From NCBI GenBank assembly GCA_033065855.1, contig JAVXUO010001751.1, positions 186,001 through 250,000 of the forward strand: a stretch of DNA of 64,000 nt, read 5' to 3'. This stretch comes from Escallonia rubra (lineage: Eukaryota > Streptophyta > Magnoliopsida > Escalloniales > Escalloniaceae). How positions within the stretch are numbered: position 1 is the first letter of the stretch; each line of letters starts with the position of its first letter. A model generated the notes under the pieces. It saw only the letters and a list, made by a program, of their open reading frames with translations, had not been told where the DNA came from and searched no databases. Position numbers and translations under genes: made by a program. Shown here piece after piece: positions 22,050 through 32,589 of this stretch.

Positions 22050-23520
22050 TCCTAATTTTAAAAGGTTTACGAAAATTGGGCCAATAATTGCCACAATGCT
22101 TTAACAATAAATTATAATACATAGTTAATAAATAGGGGAAAAAAAGAAAATGACTAAAATAAATACGATGACATGTAAGTAAGAGGGAGACATAGGAAAA
22201 AAACACTATAAAAGCTAATGTATTTGAAAGTTCAATGTTGTATACTTCTAATTTTAAAATTATTTTTCTAGTTTTAAAAGGTTTACAACAATTGGGATAG
22301 TAATGTTCATAAATATTTTAATAATAAATTTTAGTAACGAGTTAAAATTGTGAAAAAAGATCATTAAAANGTTACACATAAGTTAGAGGGGGTAAAAAAT
22401 AAAAAGAACACTTATAAAAGCTTATGTATCTTAAAGTTCAATGTGATATAATTAGAATTAACTAATGAAGTAAAATCTCAAATTGGTATTTTTAAATTAT
22501 TTATAACAATTAACACATATTCTTTTTACATGTTGTTTTTGTATAAAGAAAAGAAAGCTTTAAATTTGTGACCTATAATTTTTTTTTCATAGGTAACTTA
22601 TGTTTTCTTTATGTTTGAGTGTTTATATTGTTATTTAAAGTATTTTTGAGGTGCTAATAGTCAAAATCAAGTTCCATTATGTTGATATATTGACTATGTA
22701 GAGTTTTAAAAGGTGTATAATTGATTTTCTACTCTAATAAGTTCAACTAAATTTATGGTAATTATACCTCCGAATTTCTGAATAATAAGCTACAATAAAA
22801 AGTCATGATGCATATGCGACTATAGAAAGTAGAGGTAGAAAATAAATGGAACACCAAAGCAAACATGATGACGTGTAATTTATTTTTCTTTATGTTTGAG
22901 TGTTTATTTTGTTATAAAAAGTGGTTTTGAGGTATTAATAGTCGAAATCAAGTCTTATATATGTTGGTGCATTAATTAGGTAGAGTTTTAGAAGGCGTAG
23001 AAGATATTTTTTACTCGTATAAGGTCTACTAAATTTATGGTAATACTGACTCCGAATTTTGAATAATAAGTTATACTAAATAATCATTATGCAACACCAA
23101 AACAAATATGGTGACATGTAATTTTTAATAATAAATTATGTTAAAGAGTCATGATACATGTGTGACTTTAATAAGTAGAGGTAAAGTAGGAATAGAACAC
23201 CAAAACAAACATGATGACGTGTAATTAATGTTTTCTTTATATTTGAGTGTTTATTTTGTTATTTAAAGTATTTTTGAAGTGTTAATAATCAAAATTAAGT
23301 CCTAATTTGTTGATACATTGATTAGGTAGAGTTTTAAAATGTGTAGAATTGATTTTTTTACTTTTATAAGGTCAACTAAATTTATAGTAATAATAACTCC
23401 GAATTTTTTATTAATAAAGAGTCATGATGCATGTGAGACTTTAATAAAAAGAGGTAAAAGAGGAATGAAACGCCAAAACAAAGATGATGACGTGTCGCAA
23501 AATGAAAAAAAGATGATGTG
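22050..23520. repeat. Degenerate internal repeats of Helitron B
   Basis: Two related blocks around TTTTAAAAGGTTTAC lie near 22055 and 22270. Then three longer copies, each opening with TTTTCTTTATGTTTGAGTGT, begin near 22603, 22884 and 23231. Shared words within them include AGTTTTAAAA, CTAAATTTATGGTAAT, GAGGTAAAA and GATGACGTGT. The single ambiguous base of the window is N at 22370. Confidence 0.75.
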
Positions 23521-23636
23521 TCGCATAAATAAAAGGGGTAAAAAGGGAAAAGAACGTTAAGAAAAGCTTACGTGTCGCCCCACAACGCACAACGCTTCGT
23601 CTATTATATATTTATATGATATGATATAGATATAGA

Positions 23637-24983
23637 TTAGCTTATTGTATTAGGAGACTGCTAGCTGATGATTATCCTGAGGAAGAAGGCATTGATAAGG
23701 GAGGACATTTATCAGATTAATGGAAAAGAAGCAAGATCTGGTCAGAAGTTTGATCCGAATAGGAGTAGCGAGAGCCTCTATGTGGTCCCACATGACACGC
23801 TTCATGCTAGGGGAAGGGTGTATTGTTTTCCATATCATTTGCCCCATGTTTCATGTTCTTTACAAGATAGAATGTGGAAGATGGATAGTCTTCTTTTAAG
23901 GGTACAATAAAGTTGGCTGTCATTAGGTCACTACCCTAATCAGGCATCGAATTGGACCCAAAGAGGGGTGTATTCAGCATTAGAAAAGAATTAGGCCAAA
24001 GGATAGTATTCTTTATCCAATAACCAAGCAGAGAAAGAGAGCTCTTTGTAGCCCTTCTACTTGGCCGAATGAATAATAAACCTAAAGGCTTATGGAGCTC
24101 GTTTAAAAGGCTGAACGAGTAGAGAGCATGAAACCCCATTTGGCGTTCGTCTACGCGGCTGGAGGAGTAGAGTGTTTGATGACCTTTTTGAGCTCGTCTT
24201 ATCGGCCAGACAAGTCAAGAGCTTGAAGACCTCTTTGAGCTCGTCCACTCTGCTATACGAGTAGAGAGCTTCAAGATCATCTTGAGCTCATCTACTCAGC
24301 CAGACAAGTAGAGAACTTAAAGACCTCTTTGAGCTCATCTACTCGGCTATACGAGTAGAGAGCTTCAAAATCATCATGTGCTTGCCTACTTGGCTAGACG
24401 AGTAGAGCTAGGAGTTCGAAGGAGCTCGCCTGCTTTTTTTGACGAGCAAAGCAATAGGAGTCCATCGCAGCTCTTCTGCTCGGTCTGATGAGTAGAGAAC
24501 TAGGAAATCCTAAGGAGCTCGTATGCTTGGTCTGACGAGCAGAGAGATAGGAGTGCATCGTAGCTCTTATGCTTGGTCTGACGAGCAGAGAACTAAGAGT
24601 CCTAAGGAGTTTGTCTGCTTCGTCTGACGAGCCGAGAGATACGAGTCATCATATCTCTTCTGCTCGGTCGGACAAGCAGTCGTAAGGAACTCGTATGTTC
24701 AGTCTTATGAGCAAAGACATAGGAGTCCGTTGTACCACTTCTGCTTGGTCTTAGGAGCAGAGGGATGGGAGTCCATCGTAGCTCTTTTGTTTGCTCCGAC
24801 AACCAAAGAACTAGGATTCCTAGAGCATAGAGATAGGAGACCATCGTAGCTTTGTTGGTCTGACGAGCATAGAACTAGGAGTCTTAAGAACTTGCCTGCT
24901 AGGTTTGATGAGCAAAGAACTAGGAGCCAGAAAGAATTAGTTTCTCATCACGAGCGGGTCCACTCAGATTTACCAAGGTTTCA
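23637..24983 (-). mobile_element. LTR of Tat-like gypsy family, second part
   Basis: From TTAGCTTATTGTATTAGGAG to about 23829 this matches 48655-48838 closely (TAGCTGATGATT, TATCAGATTAAT, GATCCGAATAGGAGTAG), so it continues the LTR interrupted at 13718. Beyond 23830 the two copies part. The rest is LTR-like DNA with a long minisatellite and stops at 24983, where CACTA terminal sequence begins. No gene is present. Confidence 0.68.
24090..24930. repeat. Minisatellite array, unit about 47-48 bp
   Basis: A degenerate unit GAGCTCGTCTACTCGG-GACGAGTAGAGAG repeats at about 24189, 24236, 24283 and 24331. From about 24420 it changes to a related type, AGCTCGTCTGCTTGGTCTGA followed by CGAGCAGAGA and ACTAGGAGTCC, alternating in roughly 96-bp dimers. 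Within each unit the GAGCTCGTC/GACGAGNAGAG halves form a short inverted repeat. Confidence 0.8.
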
Positions 24984-25864
24984 CACTACAAGAAAATGTG
25001 GATAGAGAAGCGGGCAAAAACCGCTGCTATAGCTTGAAAAGCAGTTGCGAAAGGCTGTGCCAGTGGCCACTGACCACTGCTGTAAATCGCGCTACCGTAG
25101 ACATATAGCAGCGGTTAAGCGTATTTATCTCAGCGGTCAATCACTGCTATATTGTTTTCCAAATTCGCGGTTTGAGCCCCTCTATAGCAGTGGTCGTACT
25201 AATGGCAGCGGTCGTTGTTAGCCACCTTAATTCAAACTTGAAATTATAGTAACGCGGGTAGCCCCGCTGCTGTAGTATTTGGAGTATAAGTCATTTATTT
25301 TTTATTTACATAATGCAAAACTTATGGCAGCCCACATTGACCGCTGCTGATGCTAGAGATACATTTTTTTTAATTGTTGAGTACATATCAATTCAATTAA
25401 AGATATATAACCCAATCTTCCAACCTGTTAACAAAGTAACGTACTTACTCAGCTTTCTCAACAAGCCATAAAAATATCAAAGCCATGCACGTAAAATTTC
25501 ATTGCATAAGATATTGTACAGTTAAAAATAAAAGGAAGGTCAAACACGAAAACTTGTAAGAGCCTCACCATATAATAAATCATCAATGTACAATTTAAGT
25601 TAACTAGAATCAATTCCAATAGTAACACTTTCTAAGGCAAGACCTATATATATAGCTGTTTAAGAGATAAACGCAGTGAAATTTGCAACATCAATCACTC
25701 CCATTGCTCAATCTATTTGCATGTGCCTCCACGTTAGCATGGGACATAATCAAGCAACCATTAGTTTGTGATTGAGTTGACTCCTATGAAGTTTTTTCAA
25801 CTTCTTCAAGTTTATAAGAATGAAAACACTAAGTTTCTCAAAGTGAATGACCATAAAAACACTT

Positions 25865-26060
25865 AGTAGAAAAGATACCAAGAGAACAAGTCTTGTTAGA
25901 GATTACTGGTAAGAGTTGAACACTAGCAGAAAAGATACCAAGAGAAAAAGCATAATAGAACCATGGATGTAAGTCACAGAATTGGTAAGGGTGTGACCAC
26001 TAGCAAAAAAAGATACCAAGAGAACAAGCATAACAGACAACATGGATGCAAGTCACAGAA
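25865..26060. repeat. Three short direct repeats in CACTA 2
   Basis: AAAGATACCAAGAGAA recurs at about 25870, 25930 and 26010, each time preceded by CTAG-type sequence and followed by AAG-AT. ATGGATG-AAGTCACAGAA is duplicated around the second and third. Its role is unknown. Confidence 0.7.
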
Positions 26061-27059
26061 AAGAAAGAAATGTCACCTTACAGCCCAAACATTTATTCAC
26101 AAGCAATATCATTTGTGTTTGAAGTATTGGATCTTAAACAGGATTGTTACCACAGTATAAAGATCATTGCATAACTACATAACTCTGAGATGACCAGTTG
26201 AGATAAACAGGCTCCATAGGCTACAAAATTTCAAGATTTCTAAGGACACTAGTTTTCTAGAACAAAACACAGAGACTTACGAAAAAGAACCAATTAACAG
26301 TCAACTGGTCAGGTAACAACTCTTCAACTTCTATCAGCACCTCCCCCCCCCCACCCCACAAAGAGAGAGAGATAGAGAGAATGTCAGGTCACTCTTCTAA
26401 TGGAGATCAACGAAGAGGGAGGTAGCAAAAAGGCCAAGGGCAAGGCCAGGATCCCAACACGGAATTCACCAACAGAAACATGCACCAGCAGCTCTTCATC
26501 TTGATGATCTCATAAGCCGCACCGACGCCAACCCCTTCCTTTCCTTGGGCGCGACTTTCTCGCGTTGTGCCATTCCCTTGTTATCGTCCCCTCGTTCTTT
26601 CGCCCCCACCTCTGCTAGAGGCGGATGAAAGGCAATTAGTGGCCAGTGGTAACAAGGAACAAGGCAGCTATGACCAGACAGGTTCCTCCTAGGAGCCGAG
26701 TGGATGGCAACATCCAGCTGCCGGCACATTGACAAAACCCACATCGCTGTTTGCTTTCTTCCAATCACAGTGCACGCTCGTTCCTCACTCGCAGTGAAGC
26801 TGTGCGCACACACGTGGTTTTATTGCATGCATAGAAATTCAGTGTCTAGCATTACTCATCACCAAAAAGAACACACAATTATCTGCTGCGTTTTTCTCAA
26901 ACGGGGGAGGGAGATGACTGTCTTAAAGATTTAATAAGAGAAAATATCCATATCAATCACTATGTTGCAGTTGGAATTCACGTATGCAATCACTATGTTG
27001 TGTGCGTGTACCTGACTAGAACCAGTTGCACGGTCTGTAAAACTATTCCCTGTAAGTCG

Positions 27060-28205
27060 TTCAAGAGACTCTTTCATGCATCTTTGCCATTCATGCCTTC
27101 ATTTCATTCATTCCAGCTAGTTGCTCCTTAAAAGAACAAAATTTTTCATGCATTTTCACATTGTTAGAAGAACCGCACGTGTTCGAAATATTGGCCATGG
27201 CCCCCATTGCCATCACCCTACTATGCCGGTCCTTAACTACCCATAATCTTGGAAAGAATATCATTTGGACCGCTATCATCCTCGGGCAATGAGCCTCCTG
27301 TTGGAGTCTTTCGATAACATCCTAAAAGACAAACGAAAACAAGTCATTATCAATGAAAGATTGAGAATGAAAGATAAAGATGGGAGTGCAACAAATGAAA
27401 AGTGAGTGAAGCAACTTACAGCCTTATTACGTGCTTGCGGGAGGACATCGACTTTGAGTTTCTTTGATTTGTGACTCACAACCCACATTGTTGCTCTAGC
27501 TGGTCTAACATTATGAGTCTTGAACTTCAATACCACAATAAAATATGACTACATTATATATGCAGTCCCAAAAAGCTGTATAGTATGTAATGTATAACAA
27601 GGTAATAAAAGTGCGTACATATTCTTCTTCATTCCGTGAACTGGATATTCGGCCTAGGGTATGCTGAATTGCATTAATGCTCGTCGCATTTTTGCAGTTT
27701 AACTTTTCCTCATCTTGCAATTTAAAGCACATTAATTAGTAGATATCAAATAAAAACATGAATTATGTCAATAAATCTAAGTTCAGTGAATACTATAACT
27801 TCTTCATGTTGCCAATAGCTCGCTAAGGTTTGCCACTGCTGCCAATAGCTCGCTAAGGTTTGCCACTGCAGCCAATCTGCCCTTTTTTCAGCTGCAGCAA
27901 GTGCATTTGAAGCTCGTATATCATCCGGCTTGAAGAATTTCCTTTTTAGTGAGCATTCAATCTTTCCAATGGGTGTTAAGAGTACGCATTATAACAGTTT
28001 TTGCAAGAGGATGATCCGTTGTGAATCTCTTCTGTGACCACAAGTACAATAGCATCAAGAATTTTCAAATAGCTTAGAATAAATTTAGGAAATACATAAC
28101 TTAAATAATACCTTGATCTCCTCCCAAGCCTTTTCTTTGTCCTCCTCTGGAACATCAGCCTACTTGGTGTGATTAATTGGTAACAGCTTGCTTGAACTGC
28201 CACAC
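27060..28205 (-). pseudogene. CACTA 2 Transposase_24-like gene remnant
   Basis: Short minus-strand exon-like blocks resemble the second protein of plant CACTA elements (Ptta/En/Spm, Transposase_24). These are VPEEDKEKAWEEIK near 28110-28170; IGKIECSLKRKFFKPDDIRA followed by ADWLQWQTLASYW at about 27810-27970; and KTHNVRPARATMW with KKLKVDVLPQARNKA at about 27415-27530. Blocks are separated by intron-like AT-rich DNA. GCCAATAGCTCGCTAAGG is part of a 30-bp in-frame tandem duplication (27808-27867). At least one stop interrupts the first block. The exon limits are not firm. Confidence 0.5.
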
Positions 28206-28636
28206 AACACAACCAATAAAAATACCAAGCTCATGAAACGTAACAGTATTAGCATGACCCCAATTGGCATACCTTACACATTTTTTTGCATCTCCCTCGC
28301 CCATATTTAGCCCCTCTAGTAGGGCCTCGCTTTTTTTATGAACTAGACCCTACAAGAAAAGAACATGTCCTAAGAAATCAGACTGACCATTAGTCTAACA
28401 CCAGACATGCCGGATGATATACACATATTCACCACAGAAAAGTCCCTAAGTGTGGACATAGAGACATATTGCTTGGTATACAAATTAGACAATCACAGAA
28501 GTAATTATGAAATGAAAGTACACATACTTCGAGGGGCACAAGAGCAATCTTGCCCCCGGCGGCATTTATCGCAAACTACCACATGTCTGCTTTCTGAACA
28601 GTCATGAAATCCTAGGTATTGGGTGATGATGCACCT

Positions 28637-28648
28637 TCTATATAAAGA
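28637..28648 (+). promoter_or_regulatory. Possible TATA box before the plus-strand ORF
   Basis: CTATATAAAG stands about 290 bp upstream of the first ATG of the antisense ORF, on the same strand. Position and sequence fit a TATA box; nothing else supports it. Confidence 0.35.
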
Positions 28649-30150
28649 GAACTTCCTTCATTTGTGCTTATTCTATTTCGTTTGAGAGGAGGGAGTCATA
28701 ATTTAGAGAGATTTTGCAGAGAGTTTGGAGGATTCTTTAAGATTGCACTGGTGGAGAATATAAAGAGACGTCGGAGTTCTTGATACTTAGAACATCTCCC
28801 GTCACTTCTCTTCCAAGTAAAGCTCAAAAATCTACCAACTTCTTAAAATCTGCTTCTTCTGATCCAAAATATGTCAACTCAAAGTAGCGACCATGTTTTT
28901 TAGCTAAAGATGATGCTAGGAGCATTAGGTAGAAATGAATTTTGATCCTATCGTTTTAGGCATAGGAATTCCCTTGGTTCCTTACATTGAGCCTTCTCCA
29001 GATGAGGTTTTAGCCAAGAAGGCTCATAGCGCAAAGCCATTTGACTTGCATACCATTAGGAATAATCTTAGTAGATATGATTTCAAGATCATGAGGGAGC
29101 GCTATGAGATCCCCAGGCATGTAGAGATAAGATTGCCGAATCAGGGAAACGCGGCCAACATGGGTACAGTAGATCAAATAGTCATGTACACATGTATGTT
29201 TTATAATGGTTTTAGGGTATCACTCTACCCATTATTTGTTTGAATGCGCAATAGGTGCGATCTGGCACCCGACCAGTTGTATCTTCATGCTTGGCGTATC
29301 ATGTTCAAAAATCAGTGCCATAAGCTCGACTTAGAGCCTAGAGTTAGGGTGTTCAGATGGTTCTTCATCATACGTATGATTGTACTCTCCAAAGCTAACT
29401 CCAACCTTTTCCCAAACTCCCCTTTCGTCTAACCACAATTGGAAGGATCGATTTCTGTTCGTCAAACTTCCTAAGGGTGTAGAATGGAACATTCCCACTG
29501 AGTGTAAAATAGAGTTAGATACGAGGACTTGTATTGCTCTAAAAGTAAAGGACTTGGGCGAAACGGATCTTTCGCACATTGAGCGGCTCAAAACAGTCGA
29601 GCCCATAAATTCAAAATACCTGCTGCGTAATGAATAGCTTCGTGAGTGTGGAATCATTTCTTACTACGAAGGTCTCGACGAAGAAGAGGGCAAGCATAAC
29701 TCTGGTAATTTGTCTTTACACACGTGGAGCTCATTCTTCATCTTTTCATTTAGGGTTAATTACACTTATGTCCCTGAGGTTTGGGTGAAATTACAGTCAA
29801 GGACACTAAGTTTCAAAAGGTAACAGACCGTGACCACAAATGTTAAAAAGGTAACACTTATGTCCATCCGTTAGGTATCCGTCCAAAAATTATATTTTTT
29901 GTGACGTCATCAATGCGTATTTTCAAAATATGACAATTCTACCCCCTAGATTATTGTTACCTCTCTTCTCTCCTTACCCCTAGATTCACGAGCTTGCTCT
30001 CTCTTCCCCTTATCTCTTTCTTCCATTAGATACAGGTGAAGTTCCACCTTCCTCACAACCACTCTGTTACTGCTAAAACCCACATCCCAAAACAGTAGAA
30101 TATCCAGAATTGTGTGTGTTTCTTGGGGTGAATTCTTGATGGGACTGTAA

Positions 30151-30312
30151 ATGGGTTCTGTGGAGAATGGTCTGGCAGTGAAGAGAGATCTTCACCTGCT
30201 GCGTTCTTCGTCGGTGACTAACGGGAATGGGAGGAACCCATTTGGTCAAAGACCCAGATCGAGATTGGCAAGATTTGTGCTGTTCAAGAAGATTGACAAC
30301 CTGCAATGGATT
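30151..30312 (+). pseudogene. Captured N-terminus, possibly a plant glycosyltransferase-family gene
   Basis: The frame reads MGSVENGLAVKRDLHLLRSS, then FGQRPRSRLARFVLFKKID and LQWI. This looks like the cytosolic tail and start of the membrane anchor of a plant type II (Golgi) glycosyltransferase family 1-like protein, where RSR-ARF-FFKKIDYLQWI precedes the hydrophobic segment. The anchor and catalytic domain are absent: similarity stops at LQWI, where proline-rich RanBPM-like sequence begins. Identification rests on this short motif alone. Confidence 0.45.
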
Positions 30313-30816
30313 TCTTCCCTCCGCCTCACCCCGTCGTCCCTTGCCCTTCCCCTACCCCGCCTCCTTCCCTTTCCCCCCTACCCCGCTTGAATCTCAATTA
30401 CGAAGATGGTGGACGTCGACCAACAACAACAACGGCACCAACAAGACCTCTTAATAGGCACTTACTTCCTCGAGCTCTGGCGACAGAACTCACGAGCCTC
30501 GATGACGTCGGACGCGCAAAGGAAGGGTGAAAACGAAGACATGGAGGACGATCCGATGGAGCTGGACACGGTAAACAGCTCCGGCGGGTTCTCGGTGGTG
30601 TTTCCCGACAAGTTGACGGTCCAGTACCCGAGCGTGAACCTGCACGGCCACGATGTCGGCGTGGTCCAGGCCAATAAGCCCGCCCCAGTTAGGAGGCTCG
30701 TCTACTACTTCGAGGTTTTCGTCAAGAACATTGGGGCCAAGGGCCAAATCGGCATTGGATTCACCGCCGAAGGCTTCAAGATACAGAATATGGAGATAAA
30801 TGAAACCCTAACTTGA
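30306..30816 (+). pseudogene. Captured RanBPM-like SPRY-domain fragment
   Basis: In the frame that starts at 30406, residues about 50-125 read NSSGGFSVVFPDKLTVQYPS, VNLHGHDVGVVQANKPAPV and YYFEVFVKNIGAKGQIGIGF. This is the N-terminal half of the SPRY domain of plant RanBPM/CTLH-complex scaffold proteins. It ends at FTAEGFK, where an exon boundary is expected, and then runs into unrelated sequence to a stop at 30814. The LisH, CTLH and CRA parts are absent. A proline-rich start, MDFFPPPHP, at 30306 lies in another frame, so there is a frameshift before the SPRY part. It is a captured first exon, not a functional gene. Confidence 0.82.
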
Positions 30817-30985
30817 AAATTAGGGAGATAAATAAATAGCTTGAAACCCTAATTTTCAAATTAGGGTTTCAATTCTTATTAAAATTGAAATCCTAATTTG
30901 AAAATTAAGGAGATAAAGGAATGACTTAAACCCTAATTTAAAAATTAGGGTTTCAATTCTTTTCAAAACCCTAATTTGAATGGCA
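30800..30985. repeat. Duplicated fold-back repeats at the Pack-MULE right side
   Basis: Two roughly 100-bp copies contain AAACCCTAATTT-AAATTAGGGTTTCAATTCTT, each able to form a hairpin around AATTTTCAAATT or AATTTAAAAATT. They lie between the captured SPRY fragment and the right terminal repeat. Confidence 0.75.
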
Positions 30986-32589
30986 TGGTAAATAATTTAC
31001 CTTTCAAATCATGGGCAATATGGTCATTTTGACCATTCTGTTATGTATTTGGGTAGTCCGTTAGGTCAAAGGACATAAGTGCCTATTTTCCAAACTTATG
31101 GACACGCGTGTAATTTCACCCAAACCTCAGGGACATAAGTGTAATTAACCCTTTCATTTACTAACGACACTGTTTGCAGAGAAGATGACGTTAAGAGAAC
31201 TCCAACACAGGGGAGGTTACCCAGCCCACAGAGAGGACCACTTTTCATTTCTAGTGCCTGGATTCATGCTAGGAGAGGTCATACCTAACAACCGGCAGGT
31301 AATCAATGTTTAGGACTACGAGGTACAGGAGATCGACCTTGATGCCCTAGAGACCCTTCTGCCGTAGCCAAAAAAGTCAAGGCCAGAGCTCGTTCTACTT
31401 GGTTTGGAAATTGCCAAGGAGGCACCATAAAAAAGGAAGGCTCTAATGAAGGCCGGCGCTTCTATTTCTTTAAAGTCTGGCACCTCTCATAGAATGGATT
31501 GGAGTGTGACGATCGAGGAATCAATTTTCAAAAGTGCTTGTTCTGCCTGGTAAGGGTTGAACAAAGTGATCATTCTTATGGATCATGTAGCCCTCTCAGA
31601 GTGCTATCCCATCACTACGGCTGATAGGATGGTGCAGCACACTGCGCTGGCAAGTGATGCTTGTTTTCATCCTCTTGTCAAGTTAAACAGTTTCTTCTAA
31701 AGTCTCTTTCTTCGATAGGCATTAGCTCAAGTCCAGATCGAAGAAGAAAATCTGATAGCTGCGGTGAAGGTTCTGGATGAGGAAAGAAAAAAAGGTTCAG
31801 ATCGGGAACAACTTTAAGAGAGTGGCCGAGAAGAAGGTTGCTGATCTGGAAAGGAAGGTGCAGGGACTAGAGTGATCAAAGATTAAGCTGATCTAACGCT
31901 TTGAGAACAAGGAAGAGACAAGACAACGAAATAGTGAAGGTCGTGCTTGCTTTTTAAAAAGTCACAAGAATATGAGGCAACGCGAATTCGTGATAGCAAG
32001 ATAGCTCTTGTGCGTGGCTACAATAGCTGCAAGGATGATATTGCTAAGGATCCTAAGATGGATAGGAGCATCTACGAGCACAAGTTTGCTCGTGAAGTTG
32101 TTCTTGAGGAAGCAGCATGCACAAAGAGTTGGCAAAGCGCAAAGCCACCTCTTGTGCTCGTATTCATCCAAGTCCCTCATCCAACCCAAGCTTAGAGGAC
32201 GAAGCTCAGGAACGATTACCAAAACACCTTCGCCGGTCACTGTGGGGGAAGAAACGCTGCTAATCGAGAGTCAGTAGGTTGGCGAGGAATCGGCTGAGCA
32301 GCACGCGGCGGCATAGTTCTATGTTTAGTTTAGCCTCCTTTTGACATGGCCTCAAAGCCCTCATATGTAAAGGTTATATATCATGAAAAGAAACTTTGCA
32401 AAGTCTACCTGTATTTTATTCATGAATGAGCTGCAGAAGGCGATTACAATACTATGCCATAATGGGCTGAAATCTAAAAATAGAGGAACACTTGTCTAAA
32501 ACTCAATGCTAAAAAAGAATGTGAAAGCTAAGCCTTCCTAAAATATGAGCAAGACAGTCACATAGTAGAGGTATGCCCGTCACTGATGA

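Larger units (their letters stand above)
19901..23630 (-). mobile_element. Helitron B, nested in the 5' end of Helitron A
   Basis: Minus strand: 5' TCTATATCATATCATAT at 23630, 3' end CTAG at 19901 preceded by hairpin ACCCGGGC-CTT-GCCCGGGT. It lies between A (19900) and T (23631), inside the TA run next to Helitron A's own 5' terminus. Removing 19901-23630 rebuilds CTT, seven TA units and GA, exactly the terminus seen in the tandem copy at 19709-19724. At 3730 bp it is AT-rich, has no Rep/helicase and no gene that I recognise, and holds internal repeats. Confidence 0.88.
13719..23636 (-). mobile_element. Helitron A (non-autonomous, contains Helitron B)
   Basis: On the minus strand the element begins with TCTATA at 23636 and ends at 13719 with CTAG, preceded by a GC-rich hairpin, the standard Helitron termini. 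The flanking bases are A (13718) and T (23637). Joining the flanks recreates the uninterrupted LTR sequence found at 48650-48670 with a single T/C difference, so no target duplication was made, as expected for Helitrons. Without the nested Helitron B it is 6188 bp. No Rep/helicase gene is present, so it is non-autonomous. It carries a captured AAA-ATPase fragment near its 5' end, while most of 13.75-18.5 kb is AT-rich filler in which I recognise no gene. Confidence 0.88.
24984..28600 (-). mobile_element. CACTA element 2, partial
   Basis: CACTACAAGAAAATGTGG at 24984 is a typical CACTA terminus. It is followed by a subterminal zone (to about 25280) with repeated GCAGCGGT, CCGCTGCT and AGCAGTGG words in both orientations. 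Coding remnants of a CACTA second gene lie on the minus strand at 27.4-28.2 kb, so 24984 should be the 3' end. I found no partner terminus; the high-coordinate boundary is a guess, and the element is probably truncated. Most of 25.3-27.0 kb is non-coding. It holds a CT/CCCC tract at 26338-26380. Confidence 0.6.
29753..31151. mobile_element. Pack-MULE with 9-bp TSD and 43-bp perfect TIRs
   Basis: The first 43 bases (from GGGTTAATTACACTTATGTC to GAAATTACA) recur as an exact reverse complement at the right end, and weaker similarity continues inwards. TTTCATTTA stands outside both ends (29744-29752 and 31152-31160), a 9-bp target duplication as made by Mutator-like transposases. The interior has no transposase but carries at least one gene fragment (RanBPM/SPRY) and probably a second. 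It sits in an intron of the retrotransposon's plus-strand ORF. Confidence 0.92.
28935..32312 (+). pseudogene. Antisense ORF of Tat-like retrotransposon (gypsy-type Transposase_28-like)
   Basis: The plus-strand pieces resemble the plant 'putative gypsy type transposon' protein, a long protein of unknown role with an N-terminal domain and a C-terminal coiled coil. The N-terminal part (28935-29640) shows LSRYDFKIMRERYEIP, FRVSLYPLFV, LAPDQLYLHAWRIMFK, VRVFRWFF and KDRFLFVKLPKGVEW. A TGA at 29241 and a frameshift near 29380 break it. An intron (about 29702-31180) contains the Pack-MULE. The C-terminal part (31180-32312) has ALAQVQIEEENL, KKVADLERKVQ and LVRGYNSCKDDIAKD, again with stops. It converges with minus-strand pol ending near 32590. 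Some Tat-lineage elements are known to carry such extra ORFs between pol and the 3' LTR. Confidence 0.65.

Noticed and set aside
24984-28600. Complete CACTA 2 with both ends
   Set aside because: No CTTGTAGTG-type partner end or 3-bp duplication was found on the high-coordinate side.
30151-30816. Functional RanBPM or glycosyltransferase gene
   Set aside because: Only N-terminal fragments with frameshifts exist, enclosed by Pack-MULE terminal repeats and a target duplication.
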